Shown here piece after piece: positions 1-5,001 of a stretch of DNA of 5,001 nt; within the stretch, counting starts at the first letter, position 1; each line of letters starts with the position of its first letter. Origin of the DNA: an uncultured Ruminococcus sp. GTDB lineage: Bacteria; Bacillota; Clostridia; Oscillospirales; Ruminococcaceae. The notes beneath the pieces are model-generated. The model had not been told where the DNA came from, did not search any database, and saw only the letters and a list, made by a program, of their open reading frames with translations. The stretch is taken from assembly GCA_900554975.1 (NCBI GenBank), contig USJI01000107.1:1-5001 (forward strand), read 5' to 3'. Position numbers and translations under genes: made by a program.

Positions 1-2
1 GC

Positions 3-320
3 TCTGCAAATATCGAGGATCTGAGAGATAAGATACTCGAAAAAGAACAGCTTTCATCACAGTATAAATCGGATATTGCAGTCAGCGAAAATGATATTTC
101 CCACAGTGAAGGAATGCTTGCATCTGTCAGGGGACAGCTGGAAAACCGTATGGCTTATGAAGAAAAGCTGAATGCGGATATAAAAGAGAAGATTGAGTTT
201 ATAGAGAATCTGGAAAAACGTTCAGCAGAGCTAAAGAGCAGACTCAGCAGAAATTTGATGAAGCCAGAACAGAGGCTGAAAGTATCGGAAAAAATTCCGA
301 CAGAGCTGGAAATGAAATAA
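3..320 (+). CDS. smc: SMC chromosome partition protein, upstream fragment (partial at left edge, ends at frameshift)
   Basis: This is the 5'-side piece of the smc gene in the window. It is open from position 3 and ends at the TAA at 318-320. The 105 residues are almost pure charged coiled coil, rich in Glu, Lys, Leu and Ile (for example IEFIENLEKRSAELK near 195-236), and belong to the first arm that runs from the N-terminal ATPase head to the hinge. The head with its Walker A motif lies off the left edge. About 902 SMC codons are in the window; a typical bacterial SMC has about 1,190 residues, so roughly 285 should lie upstream. The last 20-30 residues before the TAA lose SMC character, while the -1 frame over the same bases reads as good coiled coil continuing into the main SMC frame. 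I therefore read the TAA as the product of a frame break, not as a real C-terminus. The coiled coil alone would be ambiguous; the identity comes from continuity with the downstream frame. Confidence 0.8.
   Translation, partial: SANIEDLRDKILEKEQLSSQYKSDIAVSENDISHSEGMLASVRGQLENRMAYEEKLNADIKEKIEFIENLEKRSAELKSRLSRNLMKPEQRLKVSEKIPTELEMK
231..257 (+). other. Apparent -1 frame break in smc, with an A AAT TTG heptamer
   Basis: Upstream SMC coding uses the frame starting at position 3, and downstream SMC coding uses the frame one base back. The change must fall between 197 (after the TGA of the downstream frame) and 317 (before the TAA of the upstream frame). Two spots fit best: CTAAAG at 231-236, where one extra base would give ELKEQTQQKFDEA, and AAATTT at 251-256, where one extra A would give ELKSRLSRKFDEA. 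The second spot coincides with a heptamer A AAT TTG (251-257), phased X XXY YYZ in the incoming frame. A one-base deletion, a sequencing or assembly error, and programmed -1 frameshifting would all look like this. The first two are more likely because SMC is not known to use recoding. Confidence 0.8.
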
Positions 321-2710
321 ACGCTTTGTATATAAAGCTTAGTGAATTCCGTTCGGAGGTAGGCAACAGCGAGGCTATCGCTAAAGATACAGGCGAACAG
401 CTTGAACTCCTTGTCAAGCAGAAAAATCAGGTGAATGAACTTGTTTTGCAGTATGGCAGGGAAAAGGCGGAAATATCAGACGGCATAAAAGTACTGGAAG
501 AAAAGAAACGGGAAATTGAAAATAAAAAGAACGGACTTGCAAAGCTTTACAATGATAAATCACAGAAACTTGCTGAATGTAAAAAGGAATGTGAAAATAT
601 AGTTTTTGCAGTAAAGGAAAAGGAACAGCGAAAGAAACTGCTTTCCGACCTTGAAAGCAATATGGAAGGTTTTGCAAGAAGCGTCAGGGAGATAATAAAG
701 GCTTCTGCATCGGGACGAATAGGCGGTATAAGAGGAACTGTTGCACAGCTTATAAATGTCAGGCAGGAATATGCTGTTGCAATTGAAACGGCACTCGGCG
801 GAGCAATGCAGAATATTATCGTTGATGATGATACGGCGGCGAAACGTTCTATAAGGATGCTCAAGGAACAGCGGCTTGGCAGAGCGACATTTCTTCCGGT
901 ATCTTCTGTTAAGGGAAGACTGTTAAACGAACCGGGACTTCATTCAGAACCGGGATTTATTTCCATGGCGAATGAACTTGTCGAGTATGACAGCCGCTAT
1001 ACAGGAATAGTCAGTTCCCTTCTCGGGCGTACAGCTGTGGCGGACGATATTGACAGTGCGGCAGTCATTGCAAAGAAATTCGGATATAAGTTCAGAATAG
1101 TTACTCTTGACGGACAGGTTGTCAATGCAGGCGGTTCGTTTACAGGTGGTTCAGCGGTTCATTCAGCCGGAGTTTTTTCAAGAAAAAATGAAATGGAATC
1201 TATTGACAGTGAAGTTGAAAAGCTTCGGAAAAAATATGAACAGAGTCAGGAATATGCAAGGAAAATTGCAGATGATGTTCAGAAACTTTCATGTTCTTCA
1301 AAGGAACTTGATGATGAACTTGCTCAGCTGGAGCAGGATAAAATAAAGTTTGATTCGGAACTTTCCCGTGTATGTGCACTGGAAAAGCAGACCGCCATAC
1401 AGGAAGAGGATTTTGATACAAGATACAGAAATCTTGAAGAAAAGAAAAGAAAGACCATTGAAAACAAACTGAATGCTAAAGAGCGTCTTGATGAAATAAC
1501 CGGACAGATACGGGCCGCAGAGGAAACCCTTGCAAAAGAACAGGGCAGAAGGGAATTTGTGAGAAACAGGAGAGAAAGTCTTTCTGTTGAACTTTCAGAC
1601 CTGAAGATAAAATCTGCGGAACTTGCAAAAGACCTTGAAGCTGCAAAGCGTGAGCGTGAAACACTCAGGTCCGGACTTTCCGAAACGAAAGATAATCTTT
1701 CGTCACTTGCAGGTGAACAGAAACGTCTGGAACAGAACATTGAGGAAAAACATAATCTTATTGCTGAGCGTACACAGCAGACGGAAGATATAAAGGTTAA
1801 GATTGAGCAGTTTAACAATGATATAAAGAAATGGCAGAATGTTCACAGGGAACAGGATACATATGTTACAAATCTCAGAAATTCTGTGAGGGATCTTAAT
1901 GATGCAAAGGAAAAATATTCCGGAGAAATCTCAAAAATAAACGAGAGAAAGATTTCACAGCAGAGGGATTTTGACGGCATAGTCAGCCAGCTTTATGAAG
2001 TTTATGAGATGACACGTTCAGAGGCGGAAAAGGTTGCTGAAAAAATTGAGGACAGAATGCTTGCCCAGCGTGAACTCAACGACGTAAAGATAAAAATAAG
2101 AGGTCTCGGCAATGTAAATGTCGGGGCTATTGAGGAATACAAGGAAGTTTCTGGAAGATACCGTTTTCTGTCCGATCAGCTAAGCGATGTCCGCAGTTCC
2201 AAAAGAGAACTTGAAAAGCTTATTTCTGACCTGACAGAGGATATGTGCCGTATATTTGCGGAAAGCTTTGTAATTATAAATAATAACTTTAAACAGATAT
2301 TTACTGAACTTTTCGGTGGCGGAAAGGCAGAACTTATACTGACTGATCCGGAAAATGTTCTGGAATCCGGAATAGAAATAAGGGTTGCTCCGCCAGGAAA
2401 GGTTATAAAGAACCTTATTTCGCTTTCGGGCGGTGAGCAGTCATTTGTGGCTATATGTATTTACTTTGCTATACTTAAACTGAAACCAGCACCGTTTTGT
2501 ATTCTCGATGAAATAGATGCGGCTCTTGACGAAGTAAATGTAAAGAAATATGCACAGTATCTGAAAAACTTTACTGATAAAACGCAGTTTGTTCTGGTTA
2601 CACACAGAAGAAGTGCCATGGAGGAAGCCAATGTTCTTTATGGTGTTACAATGCAGGAGGATGGCATATCACGACTGCTAAAAATGGAACAGACTGACAT
2701 TTCAGAATAA
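236..2710 (+). CDS. smc: SMC chromosome partition protein, main part: first arm, hinge, second arm and C-terminal ATPase head
   Basis: SMC dimers with ScpA/ScpB organise and segregate the nucleoid. The first arm continues to about nt 700. The hinge spans about 713-1190, opening with GRIGGIRGTVAQL and closing with the conserved GGSFTGG at 1130-1150. The second, antiparallel arm follows to about 2100. Next comes the conserved GLGNVNVGAIEEY entry to the head (from 2102), the ABC signature LSGGEQ (2423-2440), Walker B CILDE with D-loop DAALDE (2498-2533), and the H-switch histidine in FVLVTHRR (codon 2603). The C-terminal end closely resembles Bacillus SMC (VLYGVTMQE). The signature has Gln-Ser-Phe where Bacillus SMC has Arg-Ala-Leu, probably a clostridial variant. 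The frame is open from 197, after a TGA at 194-196. It has no ATG or GTG start and only a TTG at 326 in mid-coil, so it is not an independent gene. I place the junction with the upstream fragment between 231 and 257. Stop TAA at 2708-2710. Confidence 0.93.
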   Translation, partial: EQTQQKFDEARTEAESIGKNSDRAGNEINALYIKLSEFRSEVGNSEAIAKDTGEQLELLVKQKNQVNELVLQYGREKAEISDGIKVLEEKKREIENKKNGLAKLYNDKSQKLAECKKECENIVFAVKEKEQRKKLLSDLESNMEGFARSVREIIKASASGRIGGIRGTVAQLINVRQEYAVAIETALGGAMQNIIVDDDTAAKRSIRMLKEQRLGRATFLPVSSVKGRLLNEPGLHSEPGFISMANELVEYDSRYTGIVSSLLGRTAVADDIDSAAVIAKKFGYKFRIVTLDGQVVNAGGSFTGGSAVHSAGVFSRKNEMESIDSEVEKLRKKYEQSQEYARKIADDVQKLSCSSKELDDELAQLEQDKIKFDSELSRVCALEKQTAIQEEDFDTRYRNLEEKKRKTIENKLNAKERLDEITGQIRAAEETLAKEQGRREFVRNRRESLSVELSDLKIKSAELAKDLEAAKRERETLRSGLSETKDNLSSLAGEQKRLEQNIEEKHNLIAERTQQTEDIKVKIEQFNNDIKKWQNVHREQDTYVTNLRNSVRDLNDAKEKYSGEISKINERKISQQRDFDGIVSQLYEVYEMTRSEAEKVAEKIEDRMLAQRELNDVKIKIRGLGNVNVGAIEEYKEVSGRYRFLSDQLSDVRSSKRELEKLISDLTEDMCRIFAESFVIINNNFKQIFTELFGGGKAELILTDPENVLESGIEIRVAPPGKVIKNLISLSGGEQSFVAICIYFAILKLKPAPFCILDEIDAALDEVNVKKYAQYLKNFTDKTQFVLVTHRRSAMEEANVLYGVTMQEDGISRLLKMEQTDISE
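285..300 (+). repeat. Perfect 6-bp inverted repeat with AAAA loop inside smc
   Basis: TCGGAA at 285-290 and TTCCGA at 295-300 are exact reverse complements around an AAAA loop, so the mRNA could form a short hairpin. No T-run follows and it lies within coding sequence, so it is not an intrinsic terminator. It starts 27 nt after the A AAT TTG heptamer, farther than the 5-9 nt spacer usual for a frameshift stimulator. Chance is a reasonable explanation. Confidence 0.5.
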
Positions 2711-2717
2711 AAGCGAC

Positions 2718-2723
2718 AGGAGG
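2718..2723 (+). promoter_or_regulatory. Ribosome binding site of ftsY
   Basis: A full AGGAGG lies in the 23-nt gap between the smc stop and the ftsY ATG at 2734. The spacing to the ATG is 10 nt, slightly long. There is no room in the gap for a convincing promoter or terminator, so ftsY is probably cotranscribed with smc. Confidence 0.8.
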
Positions 2724-2733
2724 AATCAGGATA

Positions 2734-3690
2734 ATGGGATTTTTCAGCAAGATAAAGGAAGGTCTGCGAAAGACCAAGGATTCAATGGTAAAGAAGATGC
2801 AGAGGGTTGTAAATTCATTTACCAAAATAGATGAGGAGCTGTTTGAACAGCTTGAGGAAACCATGATTATGAGCGATATGGGAGTTGAAACTTCCGTCGG
2901 GATATGTGAGGAACTCCGGAAAAGAATAAAGGAAAGAGGAATCACAGACCCTTCACTCATAATGGAACTTATACAGGAAATAGTTGCTGAAATGATGGGT
3001 GATGATACAGAACTTGATTTGTCGTCAAAGCCTTCAGTAATAATGGTTATCGGTGTAAACGGAGCCGGAAAAACAACCACAATCGGAAAGATGTGTCATC
3101 AGTTTAAGGATGACGGCAAAAAGGTCATTGTTGCGGCGGCAGACACTTTCCGTGCGGCGGCAATTGACCAGCTTCAGGTGTGGACTGACCGCTCCGGAGT
3201 AGACCTTGTAAAACATTCAGAAGGCTCTGATCCGGCATCTGTTGTTTATGATGCAATTGCGGCGGCAAAGGCAAGGAACTGTGATATTCTGATATGCGAT
3301 ACAGCGGGACGTCTGCACAATAAGAAGAACCTTATGGACGAACTTGCAAAAATGAACAGAATAATAGAACGTGAAGCACCGGAAAGTTCAAAGGAAATCC
3401 TGCTTGTTCTGGACGCTACAACAGGACAGAATGCTGTAAATCAGGCAAGACTGTTCAAGGAAGTTGCCCCTATTACAGGAATTGTTCTTACAAAGCTTGA
3501 CGGAACTGCAAAGGGCGGTATAGTTATTTCAATAAAGAATGAACTGGGAATACCTGTAAAGCTTATTGGTGTCGGTGAAAAGATAGATGATCTTCAGCCG
3601 TTTAACAGCCATGACTTTGTAAAGGCACTGTTTGAAAACACATCGTCCGGACAGGAAGATGATGAAACGGAGGAAGAAGATGAACAGTAA
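2734..3690 (+). CDS. ftsY: Signal recognition particle receptor FtsY (SRP54-type GTPase)
   Basis: FtsY docks Ffh-bound ribosome-nascent chains at the membrane and forms a GTPase heterodimer with Ffh. The 318-residue protein starts with a basic amphipathic segment (MGFFSKIKEGLRKTK), the likely lipid-binding helix. The helical N domain covers about 25-90 and the NG GTPase domain about 100-305. Visible motifs are the P-loop GVNGAGKTT (107-115), DTFRAAA (137-143) of the insertion-box region, DTAGR (189-193), DATTGQ (227-232), TKLDG (253-257) and GVGEKIDDLQPF (279-290). The DQLQVW segment and the TKLDG/GVGE context separate it from FlhF and Ffh, and there is no Ffh M domain. It lacks the long acidic A domain of E. 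coli FtsY. Beyond the usual end of the family (about KALF, residue 300) it carries an acidic tail ending EDDETEEEDEQ. The last codons overlap rdgB by 11 nt. All GTPase motifs appear intact. Confidence 0.97.
   Translation: MGFFSKIKEGLRKTKDSMVKKMQRVVNSFTKIDEELFEQLEETMIMSDMGVETSVGICEELRKRIKERGITDPSLIMELIQEIVAEMMGDDTELDLSSKPSVIMVIGVNGAGKTTTIGKMCHQFKDDGKKVIVAAADTFRAAAIDQLQVWTDRSGVDLVKHSEGSDPASVVYDAIAAAKARNCDILICDTAGRLHNKKNLMDELAKMNRIIEREAPESSKEILLVLDATTGQNAVNQARLFKEVAPITGIVLTKLDGTAKGGIVISIKNELGIPVKLIGVGEKIDDLQPFNSHDFVKALFENTSSGQEDDETEEEDEQ
3669..3673 (+). promoter_or_regulatory. Ribosome binding site of rdgB, embedded in the ftsY acidic tail codons
   Basis: GGAGG lies 6 nt before the ATG at 3680, inside the Asp/Glu codons that end ftsY. 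It selects the 3680 start over the upstream in-frame ATG at 3632, which would add a basic 16-residue extension not expected in this family. Confidence 0.85.
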
Positions 3691-4264
3691 AAAGGTTATT
3701 CTGGCGAGTAATAATAAAAATAAGCTCAGAGAAATAAAGGAAATACTTACACCGCTCGGATATGAAGTGGTTTCACAGTCTGAGGCAGGAATAAATATTG
3801 AGGTTGAAGAAACAGGCAGAACCTTTCAGGAAAATGCACAGCTGAAAGCAAAGGCTATCTTTGACCAGACACACACAGCTGTTATTGCTGATGACAGCGG
3901 ACTGGAAGTTGAATATTTAAATGGTGCTCCGGGGGTGTATTCACACAGATATGCAGGAGAAAATGCCACAGATCCTGACAGATACAACAAGCTTCTGAAT
4001 GAACTGAAAGATGTTCCTGATGAAAAAAGAGGAGCGGCATTTGTATGCGTTATATGCTATATTGATGAAAACGGAAATGAACAGTTTGCAAGAGGGGAAT
4101 GCAGGGGTAAAATCGGGTATGAACCTAAGGGTGAGAACGGTTTTGGTTATGACCCTGTATTCATGTGCGGCGACAAATCATTTGCGGAAATTTCAGCAGA
4201 CGAAAAAAATAAAATAAGCCACAGAGCAAAGGCTCTGGAAAAGCTTTGCAGTATTTTAAAGTGA
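3680..4264 (+). CDS. rdgB: XTP/dITP pyrophosphatase (RdgB/HAM1 family, non-canonical purine NTP hydrolase)
   Basis: The enzyme hydrolyses dITP, ITP and XTP to the monophosphate plus pyrophosphate, keeping deaminated purines out of DNA and RNA. From the ATG at 3680 it has 194 residues, close to the 197 of the E. coli enzyme. Motifs in order: the N-terminal nucleotide-binding ASNNKNKLREI (9-19), ETGRTFQENAQLKAKA (44-59), the catalytic/metal-binding region ADDSGLEV (70-77), GAPGVYSHRYAG (82-93), GENGFGYDPVF (151-161), and the C-terminal FAEISADEKNKISHRAKAL (168-186). The SHR triplet (88-90) replaces the SAR of E. coli RdgB; otherwise the active-site set looks complete. The start is set by GGAGG 6 nt upstream and by the family N-terminus. 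The gene overlaps ftsY by 11 nt in another frame, so translation of the two is probably coupled. Confidence 0.95.
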   Translation: MNSKKVILASNNKNKLREIKEILTPLGYEVVSQSEAGINIEVEETGRTFQENAQLKAKAIFDQTHTAVIADDSGLEVEYLNGAPGVYSHRYAGENATDPDRYNKLLNELKDVPDEKRGAAFVCVICYIDENGNEQFARGECRGKIGYEPKGENGFGYDPVFMCGDKSFAEISADEKNKISHRAKALEKLCSILK

Positions 4265-4267
4265 GGA
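4263..4267 (+). promoter_or_regulatory. Ribosome binding site of yhbY, overlapping the rdgB stop
   Basis: GAGGA begins within the rdgB TGA stop (4262-4264) and ends 6 nt before the ATG at 4274. This placement suggests ribosomes finishing rdgB can start yhbY. Confidence 0.7.
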
Positions 4268-4273
4268 AAAATT

Positions 4274-4567
4274 ATGTTAAACAGTAAACAGAGAGCGGCA
4301 CTTCGTGGGATTGCAAGTACTTATGAAACAATATTTCAGATAGGCAAAGGCGGTATTTCTGATACGCTTATTGCACAGGTCAGCGATGCACTCAGAAAAA
4401 GAGAGCTTATAAAGCTGCGTGTTCTTGACAACAGTATGTATGGCCCGAGAGAAGCGGCAGAGGAAATTGCAGAAAAAACAGGTGCTGAAGTTGTTCAGGT
4501 TATCGGAAGCAGATTTGTACTTTTTAAAAGAAACCCTAAAGAACCTGTTATAAATATTAAACTCTGA
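4274..4567 (+). CDS. yhbY: YhbY-family (YqeI) RNA-binding CRM-domain protein
   Basis: This is a small protein of 97 residues that consists of a single CRM domain. Members of the family associate with pre-50S ribosomal particles and are thought to help large-subunit assembly in the cytoplasm. Visible hallmarks are the N-terminal LNSKQRAALRGIA, the GxxG RNA-binding loop as IGKGGIS (23-29), the central ALRKRELIKLRVL helix-strand segment, and the C-terminal REAAEEIAEKTGAEVVQVIG followed by the RFVLFKRNP strand. The length matches the stand-alone bacterial form (about 95-100 residues). It starts 9 nt after rdgB, and its TGA stop shares one base with the ATG of nadD. In Bacillus the homologue yqeI also sits directly before nadD, which supports the call. 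No membrane segment or signal peptide is present. Confidence 0.94.
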   Translation: MLNSKQRAALRGIASTYETIFQIGKGGISDTLIAQVSDALRKRELIKLRVLDNSMYGPREAAEEIAEKTGAEVVQVIGSRFVLFKRNPKEPVINIKL

Positions 4568-4569
4568 TG
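4565..4569 (+). promoter_or_regulatory. TGATG stop-start overlap coupling yhbY and nadD
   Basis: The yhbY TGA (4565-4567) and nadD ATG (4567-4569) share one A. The roughly 20 bases upstream are A/T-rich and have no purine-rich Shine-Dalgarno run, unlike the other three internal starts in the window. Termination-reinitiation is the simplest way for nadD to be translated. Confidence 0.65.
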
Positions 4570-5001
4570 GCAAGGATAGGTCTGTTCGGTGGAAGTTTCA
4601 ATCCGATTCACAGCGGACATATAAATCTTGCTGTATCTGTTATGGAAAAACTTATGCTTGACAAAGTGATTTTCATTCCGTCGGGACTTGCTCCGCATAA
4701 ATCGAGCAGTGAGTATGCAGACAGTGCAGACAGGCTTGAAATGTGCCGCCTTGCAACTGAAGAATATGAGAGCTTTGAAGTCAGTGATTACGAGATAAAC
4801 AAAAGCGGAAAGAGCTATTCTGTCTATACAGTTGAACATTTCAGAAAAATATTTCCCGACGATGAACTGTTTCTTATGGTCGGAAGTGATATGCTTCTGA
4901 CGTTTGACACATGGTTCAGATATGAGGATATACTGAAAAATGCAGTTCTTGCAGCAGTATCAAGAAATGGAAATGATTTTGATGAATTGTACAAAATGAC
5001 G
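4567..5001 (+). CDS. nadD: Nicotinate-nucleotide adenylyltransferase NadD (partial, cut by right edge)
   Basis: NadD joins ATP and nicotinate mononucleotide to make deamido-NAD, a shared step of de novo and salvage NAD synthesis. The first 145 codons are present and open to the window end; a full protein is usually about 200 residues. The N-terminus GLFGGSFNPIHSGH (5-18) carries the nucleotidyltransferase GGxFxPxHxGH signature with both histidines. IPSGLAPHK (37-45) matches the conserved (I/V)Px(x)PPHK substrate-loop region, and LMVGSDMLLTFDTW (103-116) matches the GxD...W dinucleotide-site motif, with Ser in place of the commoner Ala. The C-terminal ISSTxIR-type motif would lie past the edge. 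The start is the ATG in TGATG, sharing one base with the yhbY stop. I see no clear Shine-Dalgarno sequence before it, so initiation probably depends on translational coupling. Confidence 0.96.
   Translation, partial: MARIGLFGGSFNPIHSGHINLAVSVMEKLMLDKVIFIPSGLAPHKSSSEYADSADRLEMCRLATEEYESFEVSDYEINKSGKSYSVYTVEHFRKIFPDDELFLMVGSDMLLTFDTWFRYEDILKNAVLAAVSRNGNDFDELYKMT

Noticed and set aside
213..220. GAAAAACG as the slippery site for the smc frame change
   Set aside because: Only five A residues are present, and the phase in the incoming frame (GAA AAA CGT) does not fit X XXY YYZ.
326..328. TTG at 326 as a genuine start of a separate 794-residue protein
   Set aside because: It lies in mid coiled coil, has no convincing Shine-Dalgarno sequence before it, and the same frame reads as SMC coiled coil for about 90 bases upstream.
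1324..1818. Antisense open frame of 164 codons opposite the smc second arm
   Set aside because: Its Ser/Phe/Arg/Leu-rich composition is the mirror of Glu/Lys/Gln coiled-coil codons; no family motif is seen and the sense strand is clearly coding.
2646..3080. Antisense open frame across the smc-ftsY junction
   Set aside because: It is opposite well-conserved smc and ftsY motifs and shows no recognisable protein features.
3632..3679. Upstream ATG as the rdgB start, adding 16 basic residues
   Set aside because: The family begins with a short lead into the ASNNKNK motif, and GGAGG is ideally placed for the ATG at 3680.
4226..4249. Imperfect hairpin (GCAAAGGCT / AGCTTTGC, 7-nt loop) near the rdgB end as a terminator
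   Set aside because: The stem has a bulged G, lies inside rdgB coding, and is followed by only four T residues before a purine-rich yhbY ribosome binding site.
4495..4839. Antisense open frame opposite the yhbY end and nadD start
   Set aside because: The sense strand carries the full NadD nucleotidyltransferase signature; the antisense product has no recognisable motif.

Overview
The window is an ordinary stretch of bacterial housekeeping chromosome with every gene on the + strand. Protein-family signatures, gene order, strong AGGAGG-type ribosome binding sites, moderate-to-low GC and heavy use of ATA (Ile) and AGA (Arg) codons point to a Bacillota genome of the class Clostridia. The SMC signature-motif variant and the short FtsY resemble Ruminococcus/Oscillospiraceae-like organisms. 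This placement is an inference; no sequence search was run.

Layout: (1) positions 1-2710 hold the last three quarters of smc, the chromosome-organising ATPase, broken by one apparent -1 frame change between 197 and 317. (2) 2734-3690 is ftsY, the signal recognition particle receptor GTPase. (3) 3680-4264 is rdgB, a house-cleaning XTP/dITP pyrophosphatase, which starts inside the end of ftsY. (4) 4274-4567 is yhbY (yqeI-type), a CRM-domain ribosome-assembly protein. (5) 4567-5001 is the start of nadD, nicotinate-nucleotide adenylyltransferase, which runs off the right edge. Gaps are 23 nt and 9 nt and overlaps are 11 nt and 1 nt. No terminator or promoter is visible between genes, so the block looks like one operon read through from upstream. 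No stretch over 300 bases lacks a gene.

The genes serve growth functions that must scale together: chromosome segregation (SMC), membrane-protein targeting (FtsY), nucleotide-pool sanitation (RdgB), 50S assembly (YhbY) and NAD synthesis (NadD). rnc-smc-ftsY and yqeI-nadD-yqeK-rsfS are known Bacillota clusters, and here the two appear joined through rdgB. By that synteny rnc would lie to the left and yqeK/rsfS to the right, outside the window.

I found no undescribed system. The points most worth checking are the smc frame break, whose frame-junction zone contains a correctly phased A AAT TTG heptamer, and the acidic C-terminal tail of FtsY, whose codons also form the ribosome binding site of rdgB.
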